Shown here one piece after another: positions 32,546 to 44,100 of a DNA stretch of 64,000 bases; within the stretch, counting starts at the first letter, position 1, and each line of letters opens with the position of its first letter. A model generated the notes under the pieces. The model was not told the origin of the DNA and did no database searches. It saw only the letters and a list, made by a program, of their open reading frames with translations. A program made the position numbers and the translations under genes. The stretch is from the NCBI GenBank assembly GCA_951799405.1, contig OX637332.1, forward strand, positions 8,251,001 to 8,315,000, written 5' to 3'. Origin of the DNA: Agapetus fuscipes. Its lineage: Eukaryota > Arthropoda > Insecta > Trichoptera > Glossosomatidae.

Positions 32546-32698
32546 TATCATGTGTAAAAGTTAATTCAGGACAAATTATTTTAAAAAATCTAGAATAGGA
32601 GATATGCTATTTTATACCCATTAAGCTTATCAGAATTCAATTTACTTACAAAGGGTTAAATAATTTAAAACATATTTATTAATTTTCTTCTTTCTTAG

Positions 32699-32865
32699 CT
32701 TACTCCGGGACGTCGTCCTCCTCCAAATCTACTGAGTTCATCCATCCATCATTTCCTCCAGTCCAGCCACCTCAGTTGGGTTCTCCCTACTCCCCGTTTG
32801 GATATCCTGAGTCACCATCGGTCTATTCTTTTTGGCGTTCGCCATGGCCCTGTGCTAAGGCGTGA
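32699..32865 (+). CDS. Candidate terminal coding exon of an unidentified host gene
   Basis: A long pyrimidine tract and acceptor (TTTTCTTCTTTCTTAG, ending at 32698) precede a GC-richer block. Entering in the frame with TAC at 32701 gives 54 codons to a TGA at 32863-32865, rich in Ser and Pro (YSGTSSSSKSTEF, then PPVQPPQLGSPYSPFGYP, then VYSFWRSP). An AATAAA follows at about 33010. Composition suggests a low-complexity C-terminus, but no family is recognised. A second frame is also open (starting LTPGRRPPPN), so the reading frame is not certain. Confidence 0.4.
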
Positions 32866-33027
32866 TATGCCTAACGTTCTTTAAAAATATAATTGTACAC
32901 ACGCCAGGATAAGAACCTAATTTTGAATTTTGCCGCATTTTTAAAAAAAGCAAATGGACGCGCGGGTAGGTTTTATTCTCCTATCAAACTTATTAAAGCA
33001 ATATGATTCAAATAAATTTATACAAGA

Positions 33028-33456
33028 TAGTCTAATCTAATCTAATATAGGTTGCAAAATACATACATGTGACATTAGAGATTCACATTATATGCATTTT
33101 CACAAACTGGCACGTATAAGTTCGCGCTTAAACATGCCGCATGTGGTCCTACAATATAAAAACCCGAATCTCAAATGAACATACACCCTGCAACTCCTGC
33201 CGACCTTCCCTGAAACAGGGGTGACATTGGCAAAGTGAACCATTTTCTACAGCATGGGTGGTCAGCCGCATACCAACCTATAAGTCAAGGAACATACACA
33301 ACAAATTACACTTTTTATATCAACAAATTATAACATGTATGGACATCGAAAACTAACAGAAAACAAATTCTAATTTAAAAAACCTTATTCGCCAACATCA
33401 CAGATCAACCGCCACTTCTTTCTGTCTTTACACGCTTCTTTCATTTCCTCCAGGAA
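33028..33456 (-). repeat. LINE-B 3' end with UTR and short coding remnant
   Basis: Minus: the last coding codons (GAGGAAATGAAAGAAGCG and AAGAAGTGGCGGTTGATC, as in KKWRLIC) at 33456-33385, about 90 bases of UTR, and the complete tail repeat to TAGATTAGATTAGACTA. Same order and spacing as 24083-24720. Confidence 0.85.
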
Positions 33457-33476
33457 TAGGATGCATGATAAAATAA

Positions 33477-34245
33477 ATTCTGTGCCTCCTGTGAAAAGTG
33501 ATACAACTCAAAAATCATCATTTTACAGGAGAGCAAAAACAAGATTTAAAAAATTCTAATTCATGAACTAAGTGGGCTAGGTTACACATAAGTACCTTAT
33601 TTTGTAGATAAAAACATTCACTTTCACTGTGCATTCTAATTTTTATGGTTACTATTATAGTTTACAAATAATTGATTAAACTCTGTCAGTTGTACCTTTT
33701 TTTTGCCTGTACTTGTATCATTTATTACGTGATAAATGATACAAGTCGAGTTATATTATATTGCACCTATAAGTTGTCTTTGAGTAAAGTGATACACAAA
33801 AAGCTTAATATTTTTTAAATTTAATAACTCATAAGATAATGGTCCAGGCAGAATGTTGCTCAAACTAATTATAAAAATACTACCCCAAAGACACAATTGT
33901 TGTACTTAAAATAGTAGTATTTTCATAATTTACCTGAATCGTATAACTTGGCTAAAATTCCAGTCAAAAATTGGTGTAAAGTGATATAAGTCGAGATGTA
34001 TCAATATTCACGATAGATTTGTAAAAAACAATGTGTGGATCAATTACTAAAAGGGATACAACTTGACTTATATCACTTTTCACGTTTTTTTGCCTAAATC
34101 CTGCCAGTTATATTTCCTAAACTATAGCAGATAGAAGAGTGTGAGTAAGACCAAAAAATCGCTAATTTTTTTTGATTATTTCTATGTAAAAATCTCAAAA
34201 AGGGTATAACTCGAGTTGTATCACTTTTCACAGGAGGCACAGAAT
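33477..34245. mobile_element. 769-bp inverted-repeat element, TAA duplication, Harbinger-like
   Basis: ATTCTGTGCCTCCTGTGAAA at the left and the complement of the right end are identical over about 33 bp. TAA flanks both sides (33474-33476, 34246-34248), which fits PIF/Harbinger target preference (TWA). The interior repeats the end motif GTGATA-CAA-TCGAG several times and has a 15-bp perfect palindrome arm at 33711-33725/33732-33746. There is no coding capacity, so it is non-autonomous. Confidence 0.75.
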
Positions 34246-34364
34246 TAATCTTTGTAATTCTACAATCTAGATGAATAGTAGTCCAAAGTTATTTTCCTTC
34301 CTTCTAGTTAATTAGTAAAGAATGAGCTGGAAACGTTGCCTCAGGATTATCGATTTCTTTAAAT

Positions 34365-34597
34365 CAGTGTTTTTCAATCTTTTTCATGACACGACCCCCC
34401 TTTTATCAAAAAATATTTCGCGACCCCCCAACCCTTCTTTAAATATATATAATTTAATCTCTTTACTGACTTTTTATTTAAGTCTCACAAATTATATGTT
34501 GTATAAAAAAACTGAAGTTTTCTCGACCTCTCGCGACCCCCCTACAGAGGCTCCGCGACCCCCCAGGGGGTCGCGACCCACAGGCGGAAAAACGCTG
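34365..34597. mobile_element. hAT-like MITE, 233 bp
   Basis: CAGTGTTTTTCAATC at the left faces CAGCGTTTTTCCG inverted from the right. Flanks CTTTAAAT (34357-34364) and CTTTAAGT (34598-34605) match at 7 of 8. The interior has repeated CGACCCCCC runs. Confidence 0.75.
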
Positions 34598-34605
34598 CTT
34601 TAAGT

Positions 34606-35672
34606 TAAAAAGTAGGTTTGAGGTTATATGTATCTTCATTAAATGGTCATTTACCGAAGGCACTTTCAACAAAATATTATTTTTCCGTGTGCTTCAAACA
34701 ATCAGTATTTAATTTCAATTAAGTTATATTGAAAAGAGAGTTAGGGATTGTTTTGAAAACCGCTATAATCATTAAAAGGTTTCAATTTCATTTTTTCCAC
34801 ACAAAGAATGAGGTTTGTATCTGGTTTTTGGGTAAACAAATAAAATGAATAAGATCAAAGATTTTGTTCACAAATTAGTTTGAAACAAATTCAAAAAGTC
34901 ATCTTCGGGAGTCAACTCTCGATGAAGTCAAAAGCGGTCTAAAGCTAAAAACTTATTTGCGACCATAATTTTTTTAGTGTTTAGCATGTATGAAAAGTTT
35001 TATTAAGTTTAGTCTACAATTTTGCCTGTATGAATATTTCTTCATGGAACCATTAACAACCAGTCAAGAAAATATTACATATAAGCGCAAACGTAAAATA
35101 TATTATTATTAAACAAGGAGGGGGGCGCGTAGCGGGTTTGCTTTTCGAGGGTAGTTCACTTCAAAAAAAGATTTCGGCTGTTAGTTGAAATAACTTAGTG
35201 TTGTTAAATCTGCCTTGTATATTCTTTAGCAAAGACATTGTTATGATTTTAGGGTTCTACTAGTCTCTAAATTAAACACTGGTCTTCTTTTAGGATATTT
35301 ATTTTATAGTTAAATTTATTTTTACACTGTCTTATTAAGCAATTTACATTTATTTATTTCACAGATGGTTTGTGTTCACTTATGCTGTAAGCAAAAATAT
35401 AAGGTCGCAAGAGAACTCTCCTCCTGTAAGCTGTTTGTGCCTTATATACCCCAGCGATAGATAGATAGATAGATGGATTTTGCCAGGAGCTTCTCGAAGC
35501 ACATTATTATGATAATGTAGTGAGTTCTTTATTCCAACATTATAAAGAATTCCTATCAGCTATAACTAATACCTGTACCTATCTTCTTTTTCTGTTTCAA
35601 TCCTATAGGATTGGTTTGCAGCAATATCTTTTATTCTTGTTCTCCATTCCTCCCTGTCTTGTGCGGCTCTTT
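34606..35672. other. AT-rich stretch with a short GATA repeat
   Basis: GATAGATAGATAGATAGATG at about 35457 and an AT dinucleotide run at 35678-35700. No gene or repeat family otherwise. Confidence 0.35.
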
Positions 35673-35945
35673 TTAGGTATATATATATATATATATATAT
35701 GTTGAGCAGCGCACGTCCACCAGCAGGTCCTCCAGGTACTCTTGACGTGGGCGTCCCCTAGAGTTGGTCCCCTCGGTCATCCCCTCCATTATGGCATGCA
35801 AGAGACCTTCTTGTCGTATTACATGGCCGATCCATCTTGCACGACTTTCGGACAAAGTCCTGAGCAGGTGCCTTCCTCCTTCGATTCTCTGGAGAACCTC
35901 CTCATTTGTGGTGTGGTCTCTCCAGGAAATTCCTAGAAGCCTTCT
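35673..35945 (-). repeat. LINE-E RT C-terminal remnant
   Basis: Minus frame reads RRLLGISWRDHTTNEEVLQR, then SESRARWIGHVIRQEGLLHA, then SRGRPRQEYLEDLLVDV, ending in an AT repeat tail. It is a non-LTR RT C-terminus distinct from LINE-A to -D. A decayed relative lies at 53640-53815. Confidence 0.75.
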
Positions 35946-36990
35946 ATACCTATCTAAATATTTATATTGTATATACTACTTACATAACAATCTATTCCTT
36001 CTTACTGATGTGATTTAAAACGTATTTTGTTAAGATCAAGAACGTTTGTAGTAGCTACTATGATTGTGGGGATGACCAAAGCTGATCTGTTGGATCCATG
36101 CAAAAAATAATATTTGGGCTATTTCTTCTTATTCATTTTTAGCTCCAAATAACTGCATATTGTAAGATAAAAGCAACAATCGGAGGGTCAAAGAGATAAC
36201 ACAGGCTTTTATGTAGATACATATTTAGTTCGGGAGCTTTGAAACCAGTTCCTTCTAGTAAATAGAAAAATGTATGGGAGATAAAAAAAAACACCTCTAG
36301 TGAGTGATTTGATTTTCATATTTTGCATTTTTTAAGCGATGGTGGGGAATTTGGTGCGATGTTTTATACCAGGAGTATTGAGTTCAGAGGATAGTGTAAA
36401 ATTTATCGAGGCTCCGGAGAATGTTATTAAGAAATTAGATAAACATCGATATAGAAAATAAATTGAAACATAGTGAAACTATAAATTATCGATTTTCTGA
36501 ACAGTTTCGTGGCAATGACTTTTAAGGTATCGTTTATGTATGAGTTTTTCCTTGTGGTGATTTTTTGAACCACCCTCTTGAAATTTAAATAGTGTGGGTA
36601 GGTTAGTTGAATTCTCCCTCGTTCAACGCATTGATACTGATATGAAAGAAATCTTGTTCACGAGAAACTTGTTTTTAACAAAGATGCTTTTGATGTACCT
36701 ACAGCAGCTTAGACTAAAAATGATGAGCTATGTGGAGGGGAGTCATTGGTGCGAGTTTTCCTGAGTTTGTCCTGCCTGATGTCCGAATGAATAATCAACG
36801 AAAAAAATCATTGTATTTTTTCCGGTGGTCTTTTGAAATCTGTATAATGTTTTATTTGGAACTCTTCAATAATCAGCAAGGATATGTCATTGTCACACTT
36901 AAAAAACCTTCACTAAATTCATACATCATTCAGATGTTTGCATTTTGCAAGAACGATTTTGAAAGTACATAGATATTGATGAATAAATTC
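35946..36990. other. AT-rich stretch, nothing recognised
   Basis: No supportable gene or repeat. ACCTCTAGTGAGTGATTTG at 36292 resembles a piece of the small element at 51667 and 56388. Confidence 0.3.
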
Positions 36991-37405
36991 AATCTAATCT
37001 AATCTAATCTAAATTGCAAAGATATTATGTTACATTGGAGATTCACATTACATGCATTCTCACAATCAGATACGTACAAGTTCGCGCTTGCACATGCCTC
37101 ATGTGAGCCTATAACATAAAAACCAAATCTCAAATGGACATACACCCTGCAACTCTTGCCGTCCTTCCCTGTAACAGGGGTGACATTGGCAAAGTGAACC
37201 ATTTTTACAGCATGGGTGGTCAGCCGCATACCAACCTATAAAAGTCAAGGAACATAAACGACAAAATACATTTTTGAAATCCATAAATAATAATAATATG
37301 GACATCAAAAACTTAAACATAAAAGAAATTTCACTTTAATAAACTCTAGCCGCCAACATTACAGATCAACCGCCATTTCTTTCTGTCCATACATACTTCA
37401 ATCAT
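36991..37405 (-). repeat. LINE-B 3' end with UTR and coding scrap
   Basis: Minus: the end of the LINE coding (AAGAAATGGCGGTTGATC) at about 37375, UTR of about 100 bases, and a complete tail repeat with a TAGATTAGATTAGATT tail at 36991-37012. Third example of this fixed order. Confidence 0.85.
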
Positions 37406-37427
37406 CATAAAAAATAAATATCATCTA

Positions 37428-37538
37428 CAACTACGCAACTAAGCTAATGCAGTACAACCACTTCTGTTGAAGTGAGAGTTTTCTCGAACTCACGGGATGG
37501 AATGCAAGCACTCTACCAACTGATATATCAATCGGACT
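37428..37538 (-). repeat. SINE2, heavily deleted
   Basis: Keeps GCAACTAAGCTAATGCAG (3' end), CAACCACTTCTGTTGAAGTG and the head ACTCTACCAACTGATATATC; the rest is missing. Confidence 0.65.
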
Positions 37539-37599
37539 CTTTAAAAAATGCGAGCCGACTTTAACAGCTTGGGCTAGCACCGTCAATAACCATCATTTT

Positions 37600-37770
37600 C
37601 TTCATCTTTTTTGTTTTTTGTCAGATCCCCTCGACATGGACTTGAGTATGAATCTCTGGGTCCTGGGCAGCTCTGAAGAGCTCCTCCACAGTCCTCAATC
37701 CCCTCTGTTTCCCCTCAATTTTACTCTCAGTTGTGTATTTTCAAATCTCAGTACCTACATGCGCCGAGTC
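37600..37770 (-). repeat. LINE-D 3' coding fragment
   Basis: Minus: a frame reads VEELFRAAQDPEIHTQVHVE to a stop, like VEELFRAAQNTEDLSQVIV at 22.1 kb, with a decayed upstream part. Confidence 0.6.
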
Positions 37771-37882
37771 TGAAACTGACATGGGACATAACATTGTTTT
37801 GTAACTGCCTATCAATTTAGACTCTGAAAAGAACACTTTTTTTGCTGACCATATTCTTTCCATGATCCACCGGTATAGGATA

Positions 37883-38371
37883 GACCGGTCCTTAGCTCAA
37901 TTGCAACACTTCTGACTCTGAATGGAAGTTTGTGGGTTCGAATCCCAGCGAAGCACAAAAAATATACCATTTATATTTTGAAATTTGCTCTTCGCTGGGT
38001 TGAAATATTCATAAACCTTTACCAATGACCGGTCACCAAAGGTCTATCCAGCCTATACAGCAACTGGGTCTTGCTTGAGAATTGGCGCTTTGTAGCGACG
38101 ACGACCAGGCTCGTAAAAAGGTCGATAGCTCAATTGGTAGAATGCTTGCATTCCATGCCGAGAGTAAGGGTTCGATCTCAAGGTTTACTCAGCCTTCACA
38201 AGAAATGACAACCAGCCCCCCCGGGAGCTGGGAAACCCCCACTTCAACTGAAAGTGGTTGGTGTGAGGCCGGCCCCTTTACCCGTAAAAATAAATAGGCT
38301 TCGAATAACCACATGCGACCCCTTCGAGGATAACGCAGGCAAGAAGTTACACTATATGTGTAGCTTAGTTG
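37883..38371 (+). repeat. Composite SINE1-SINE2
   Basis: SINE1 head GACCGGTCCTTAGCTCAAT, B box GGGTTCGAATCCC and body, then junction CGTAAAAAGGTCGATAGCTC at 38111-38130, then SINE2 without the 70-base segment (GTTCGATCTCAAGGTTTACT) to the 3' end GTGTAGCTTAGTTGTTG. The best-preserved composite in the window. Confidence 0.88.
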
Positions 38372-38527
38372 TTGAGTTAAGTTGATCGATCTTCTGAACG
38401 AACGGAATTATAATCTTGGCAAAAAGTTTAATGGCTATAAAAATTATGTCCCTATTCTTAAGTCCTCGCATATTGAACGGTCCGCAGAACATTATTATGC
38501 ACATTTTGAATTTGAAGCAGGCTTTAG

Positions 38528-38725
38528 GTGTCTATGGATGAGACCGATCATTATGGGGGAAGAGACGGTTGGTTCGCCAAAACAGATTGCGAACTGTCAA
38601 CCAAAAGGGGGCAAACAAGGACGAAGAAAAGGAAGAAAGAAGAAAATAGTGATTATTTCGACTGCTCCAAGGAAGAAGAAAGTAGCTCCGAAATTGAGGT
38701 TTTTGACTTATTTCCATTTCTGAAG
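38528..38725 (+). CDS. Candidate internal coding exon (weak)
   Basis: A 198-bp open block between CAGGCTTTAG (acceptor, weak pyrimidine tract) and TCTGAAG/GTAACA (donor at 38726), in phase at both ends. It reads as charged sequence: MDETDHYGGRDGWFAKTDC, TRTKKRKKEENSDYFDC, KEEESSSEIE. Two of three plus frames are open here, so coding is uncertain; no family is recognised. Confidence 0.3.
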
Positions 38726-39606
38726 GTAACAAATCATTACCTTCATTCCAAAATGACAGCCGTGTCTCTATCTCTTTTAAATTCGTTAATAAATTAATGT
38801 AAAAAATAGTTTAGGCATTGTAATAAATAACATTCAATTGGTTTTCCTGCAAAACTATATTTTTTGACTTAGTGCTGTCTTCTTTAGAGCAGTTGATTTG
38901 TAATTTTTGTATGCAATAGTTCTTCAAGTTTCCTTAGAAAACAGTCGAAGGAAAAATGTCGTACAGAACTACAGAATTCCGAAAAGCCAGGCGCTTTCAT
39001 TGGCTAGAAGCAAATATATTTCAGAATAAACGTTTTTTGTTAGAGTTTATTGGTTCACACAGTTAAAATGCATTTACTTACAAATGAATAACCATTTTTA
39101 TTTAATTAAATCAATCTTTTAATTAACTTTAAAAAAAAATTATGACTAAACGTTTTCACCTAAGAATGCGTCCTCCAAATGCTCATTGCTCCTATAAGTC
39201 CATGGATACTCCGACATAATAAATACTAGACAAGTAGTCCTTAAAATTCTTTGTATATAAAAGTAAGTGGGGTGAGTATTTAAATCAATACGTGCATTTT
39301 AATACAAATAATAAAATGTGTAAGCCACTTCTAAATTTTAAAAACGATAGGTATTACCTATCCAACAAGATATAGTCCAATAGCATTTAGTAAATTTAAA
39401 CACTTTTGAATTTCCTGTCATTAAGAAAATTAAAAAAAAAAACCCGTACAGTATTAACAATGACCAGCAAAGATTTGTCATTTTTTCTAGGGGAACTATC
39501 TCTACCCAAAATTTACGTTAAAACTTAATAGCGTTTACCATAAAATACATGGAAACTAAAACATCGCATTTCAAAGACACATCTTTACAAGAAATCTTAT
39601 CCGTGA
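38726..39606. other. AT-rich stretch, nothing recognised
   Basis: Around 39148-39185 AAACGTTTTCACCTAAG faintly resembles the core of the hammerhead-like elements. Otherwise no feature. Confidence 0.3.
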
Positions 39607-39690
39607 TTTGAGAGGGCCCTTGAGGTGTGACACACACAAAAACGGCGCTCTTTAATTATGTGTACATTAAAATAAATTATCCTTATATAT
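39607..39690 (+). repeat. SINE1 3' fragment
   Basis: GAGGGCCCTTGAGGTGTGAC, ACACAAAAACGGCGCTC and AATAAATTATCC match the last part of SINE1. Confidence 0.6.
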
Positions 39691-39779
39691 ATATATATAT
39701 TTCAGTTTCTATACACTTTTAGTAAAGCGCTTTGGTTGAGTCTGTGCTGAAAGTTCAAACATGGTGCACACTTTCTACC

Positions 39780-40105
39780 CCTAACTATCATTCAGAGAAC
39801 AAAGACGCAACAAGTAGACTCACATGCCGACGAAGCGCATTCGGTCGGAGCGTCGGAGTCTTTCGCCTCGCAGGTTTTCGTACCAGGTGCGCCTCACCCC
39901 AAGCGCGGCGTTGGCACATGGGGTGGGCCCGCGCGGCCCCCGTCGTGGGAAGAACGGAAGGATCCTGAGCGAGGGAACGCCAGTCGACGGGAAGGCGTCG
40001 CCTAAGAGTTACCGTTAGCCGGACACGAGCGCGCCAAGGAAAACTTGCCACATGAAAACTTCATCAAACCAAGCCAAAACTTAAGCTCCGTCAATCAAAT
40101 AACAG
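39780..40105 (+). other. Candidate first exon with CpG island and strong splice donor
   Basis: A GC- and CpG-rich block (for example GTGCGCCTCACCCCAAGCGC and GGGTGGGCCCGCGCGGCCCC) about 100 bp behind an AT-rich, TATA-containing stretch. It ends at AAATAACAG/GTAAGTGATT, a near-ideal donor at 40105/40106. A short frame, ATG at 39824 to a stop at 40018 (64 codons, Arg-rich), would be an upstream ORF or a spurious frame. Best read as the 5' UTR exon of a plus-strand gene whose coding exons lie further right. The downstream kilobase is AT-rich, as an intron would be. Confidence 0.45.
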
Positions 40106-41303
40106 GTAAGTGATTTGTGTTTTTTTTTTATAAAAATGAAACAAGTGTTTTTGTGATGATTTTTACAGTGTTGTTTTGATGTGTTTGATTGGAAGATGAA
40201 ACTTCTAAAGCTTCCCGCGCTAAACGTGTTATTATTCAACGGATTTATAAATAATACTTCAAAAATCATGAACGATAACATTATTAATATATATATATAT
40301 ATTTTTTTTAAAGGTGAACTATTTTTTTGAGTATTTTAAATGGTTCCTAAAAACTTGTCTTAATAAAAATAAAACTTTTATAGCATGCGTAGTTATTACT
40401 CATTGTATCAATTTTGACAAAAGAGCGTTGTGTTTTTTTTTTATAATGAAAGAAACATCCATAGAATTTTCATTTTTCTTTAAAACGATAGCTACGGGAC
40501 GTTTCTGGAATACAATGTAAAGCTACTATGTTTTATTTTGAATGTTGTACCTACAACGATCAACGATACACTCGGATATTAATTTTGGGCGTTGTTTTTT
40601 TTACTTAATACTAAAATTCAAAACTAAAAAAAAAAACAATACAAGAGAGGATAAAATTATAAGCGTTTTTTTTCTAAAAGTATTAATTTTTGTGCTGCAA
40701 TATTTGAGAAAAGAACATTGTAGAACATTATTCATTTAATCTATTTACCAAAATTTATTAAGGAAACTAAATTATATAAACTGACCCTAAATGAGTGCAC
40801 TAAAATAAGATATTTTTAAAATAATACACTTCTCAAGAATAATTCCAGTAAATTTATGCATATTTTTTTAAAGATAATTCATGTTAATAATGCAAATTGT
40901 AAATAACAAATACAATCGAACTTTATATTAATAAGGAATATCTAAAAAAAGGTCTTTCTTGCAAAAACCTTTTTAACAGTTTTGAATGGATTTACAGATT
41001 TTCCATCCTTCAAATAAATGCTGACATTAAAATGAAAAATGTTTTGCTCTTATCGATTAAAGTCATGTTTCTTAGTTGTGTTAGTTACGATCCTTTTCTT
41101 CCATTTCAACATTTGAAAGTCTACTTTCAGTTGCAAGTTGCAATGCGCAGTTACAGTACAAAGAAGCTTTCAAAGCGCATGCGTGAAGCTTGGCGTTATA
41201 TTTACCATGCCCCTCACCTGTAGAGCTTTTCAACATTCCACGTGAAACAAGTCTTTAACTTTATAGTATCATTTTATTTGGCCATAAATGAATGCTATTA
41301 GTC
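40106..41303. other. AT-rich stretch, possible first intron
   Basis: No repeat or exon recognised. The AT-rich composition and position after the donor at 40106 suit an intron. Confidence 0.3.
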
Positions 41304-41350
41304 AACGATAAGGACTCGTAAACGGAAGGTGGTGAGTTTGATTCCCGAAG
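41304..41350 (+). repeat. SINE1 head scrap
   Basis: GGACTCGTAAACGGAAGGTG and GAGTTTGATTCCCG match the stretch around the SINE1 B box. Confidence 0.4.
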
Positions 41351-41511
41351 ATTTTGGTTTTATTGTAAAATAAATCGGAAAATCATTTCCGTCACCTTTG
41401 GTAGAATCAAACTCAATCCTATGGCTTTGAAAAACGTTCACCCATTGAGCGAATGACCAAAAAAAATAATCCTTTTTACAATCAACTGATGGGAAATTAG
41501 AGGAATGCACT

Positions 41512-41760
41512 TTATAATCTATAATCAGGTTGCAAAGATATTTTATACTTGTGAATCATATTAAATGCATGCCCACAAGCAGACTCGTATAAGTTCGCGT
41601 TTAAACGTGCGGCATGTGGATTTACAATATAAAAACTCAATCTCAAATGAACATAAGCCCTGCAATGCTTGCCGACCTTTCCTGAAACGGGAGTGACATT
41701 GGAAAAGTAAACCATTTTTTTACAGTATGGGTTGTCAGACTCACATCAAACTATAAGTCA
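41512..41760 (-). repeat. LINE-B 3' tail repeat
   Basis: Minus: GACTTATAGTTTGATGTGAG to CAACCTGATTATAGATTATA; the core TTTCAGGAAAGGTCGGC is intact. Confidence 0.8.
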
Positions 41761-41882
41761 CTAATGGTCTAAAATATGTATAATTAAAAAGTTTTGAAGA
41801 TAATCAATTTGTTTTTGCACGCATTTTCTTTTTTTTACTCGACTTTGAAACGTATCATCCCTATGCAACCATGATCCTTCTA

Positions 41883-42132
41883 AATCTAGATCTAAGTTTC
41901 AAAGATATCTATCATTTGAGATTCATATTAAATGCATTCCCACAAGCAGACACGCATAATTTCGCGCTCACACATGCCGCATGTGGACCTATAGTATAAA
42001 AAAAAACAATCTCAAATGAACATAAGCCCTGCAATGCTTGCCGACCTTCCCTGAAACAGGGGTGACATTGGCAAAGTGAACCATTTTTATAGTATGGGTG
42101 GTCAGCCTCATACCAACCTATATGTCAAGGAA
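41883..42132 (-). repeat. LINE-B 3' tail repeat
   Basis: Minus: CCTTGACATATAGGTTGG to ACTTAGATCTAGATTTAG; core GTTTCAGGGAAGGTCGG intact. Only about 120 bp from the previous copy, same orientation. Confidence 0.85.
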
Positions 42133-42674
42133 TTCCTTCGCATTAAATAAAAAAAATATCTGTTAGCTTTTGCCGTAGCAACCCGGACGCCACAACTTTT
42201 GTGACTTTTTTAAATGTGAAAACCTGATTAACAGAATTTAATGTGTCATTTTCTAAAATTTGTATTTAACATAATAAGTATTGAAGTTTTTCGTCCGCCA
42301 AAATTTTAAGGAAAAAAAGGCTATATGGGAAGAGTAGCTGATCTTCTCAATCATAAGAGGGTTGTCCCGAAGTATCAGATTAGCAGACCTGAAATAAGAA
42401 GGAGAAGAAAATATGCGGTAGATTTGCTTAGCAGCTTTTAAAAAACAAAACATTTGCTTCCGTTATCACATTTTTCCTTCATGTATCTGACTCGTGATGT
42501 TGCAGATTTGGTGTTTGATTTATGCGAATTATTATAAACCTACCGAAGCTTTGAGACTAAACAGTAACGATTGTTTTTATTTAATTGCAAGATTGCATAC
42601 ATTGTTTCTTTGAAATCATCGCACGTTACAATTCTTGTTACAAATGATTGCTTACAGTCAAAACAAAAGATATG
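42133..42674. other. Spacer, nothing recognised
   Basis: AT-rich; no supportable feature. Confidence 0.3.
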
Positions 42675-42676
42675 CT

Positions 42677-42800
42677 AAGGCCCGGTATTTTCAAGCTTAT
42701 ATGCCATTAAACCGATAAAAAAACTACCCACTCGATTCACATACATGCGTCCTTATCATTCAGTATGAAGTCGCTATGTTAATGTTGAAAATACAGGGCT
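42677..42800. mobile_element. 124-bp MITE with TA flanks
   Basis: AGGCCCGGTATTTTCAAGC at the left and AGCCCTGTATTTTCAAC inverted from the right are imperfect terminal repeats, with TA on both sides. Tc1/mariner-like by target, family otherwise unknown. Confidence 0.55.
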
Positions 42801-42934
42801 TAACAATTAGTGTAGTGCATTCCATTGAACCGATGGATATTGATTGTGATTCTTTGAGCCCACTCATTATTTGCAAAAAAAAAATGTAAACTCAAATCTG
42901 AGATACTTAAAGGAGGATATTAATAATCGGAATA

Positions 42935-42992
42935 AATTCTGCAGATACTTTGGCCATCCCTAGCGGAATTATGACAAATTTACAGTCACAGT
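42935..42992 (+). repeat. LINE-A terminal fragment
   Basis: TTCTGCAGATACTTTGGCC, CCCTAGCGGAATTATGAC and TTTACAGTCACAGTAG match the LINE-A 3' end. Confidence 0.55.
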
Positions 42993-43106
42993 AGGTATAT
43001 CTCATACTGAGAAGAAAAATATCTGAGACTGTCAATGATATAAAATACTCTGTATGAAAATCCATTTGGAGTAAGACATTTATTTTTTGTTCATTTCATT
43101 AGTATA

Positions 43107-43325
43107 ATCAAAATGGCAAAGATTTTAGGACTCATATTAAATGCATGCTCATAAATAGAGTTCGCAATTACACATGCTCCATGTGAACTTGTAACATAAA
43201 AACTCAATTCATAAGTACTGCAACTCTTATCGACCTTCCCTGAAACAGGGGTGACATTTGGCGAAGTGAACATTTTTTTACAGTATGGGTGGTCATTAAA
43301 AAAGCAACCTATAAGTTAGTGAACA
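43107..43325 (-). repeat. LINE-B 3' tail repeat, diverged
   Basis: Core CCTTCCCTGAAACAGGGGTG and TACAGTATGGGTGGTCA are intact; the distal part is shortened. Confidence 0.75.
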
Positions 43326-43589
43326 CCAATTTCTCGAATGTATATAACTACAGCGAAACATGGAATATTTCAATATTTCAATTTTAATATTCAATATTTC
43401 AAAGAACAAAAATAATTGAATTATTTACTGATGTTTAATTTGTCTCACTTAATTCAGAATTTAACGGAATATTGTTTATGCAGAAAATTGTAAAACAGAT
43501 ATTACTATGAAATTAAAAAACGAAGGATCATTCCAACACAAATCTCTCGATTACAAATATTAGGAATGTATTATGCAATAAATAAACCC

Positions 43590-43658
43590 CTTGTTATGTT
43601 AACCCCTTTCGGGGACAAGACGGGAAAAGTTGCACTGTATGTGCAGCTTTGTTAATTG
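43590..43658 (+). repeat. SINE2 3' fragment
   Basis: AACCCCTTTCGGGGACAAGA, AAAAGTTGCACTGTATGTGC and AGCTTTGTTAATTG follow the SINE2 3' end. Confidence 0.5.
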
Positions 43659-44012
43659 CTGGCCTACACACGAAATTTATTTATCGCGGACCGTAGATAA
43701 ATTTTTTTTTTTAAAAGAAACAGAGATTATAGATTAAACGCATGAATGAATTAAAGTTTGCAAATAGCCGAGCCCCTCTTAATTTTCTTTTTAGCGGGGT
43801 ATAGAAATTCTTAGGGGGGAAAACAATGAGGCTCGACTTAGCCGTAAGCAAGGGAGGTCCATACCTGGCAAGGGGTGATACAAACTATTGTACTGGAATC
43901 AAAAGAAAATCGAGGGTGTATGATAAAAGTAATGACAAATTATGCGAGTCTACTTATTTCTTTGTATTTGCAAGGGTGGACCGTGAGACTTTTTCTTTCC
44001 GCTTAGTCTAGT

Positions 44013-44100
44013 TATAATCTATAGTTGCAGAGATATACTCTTTCGTAAAAATATAATTTTAAATGGTTTCACTATGTCCATACACAGGCATACATCTTGT
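44013..44100 (-). repeat. LINE-B tail fragment, low identity
   Basis: ATAATCTATAGTTGCAGAG followed by decayed distal tail sequence. Confidence 0.35.

Noticed and set aside
38382..38723. Plus-strand 113-codon frame ending in a Lys/Arg run
   Set aside because: Its first part overlaps AT-rich sequence without splice support, and the alternative frame fits splice sites better.
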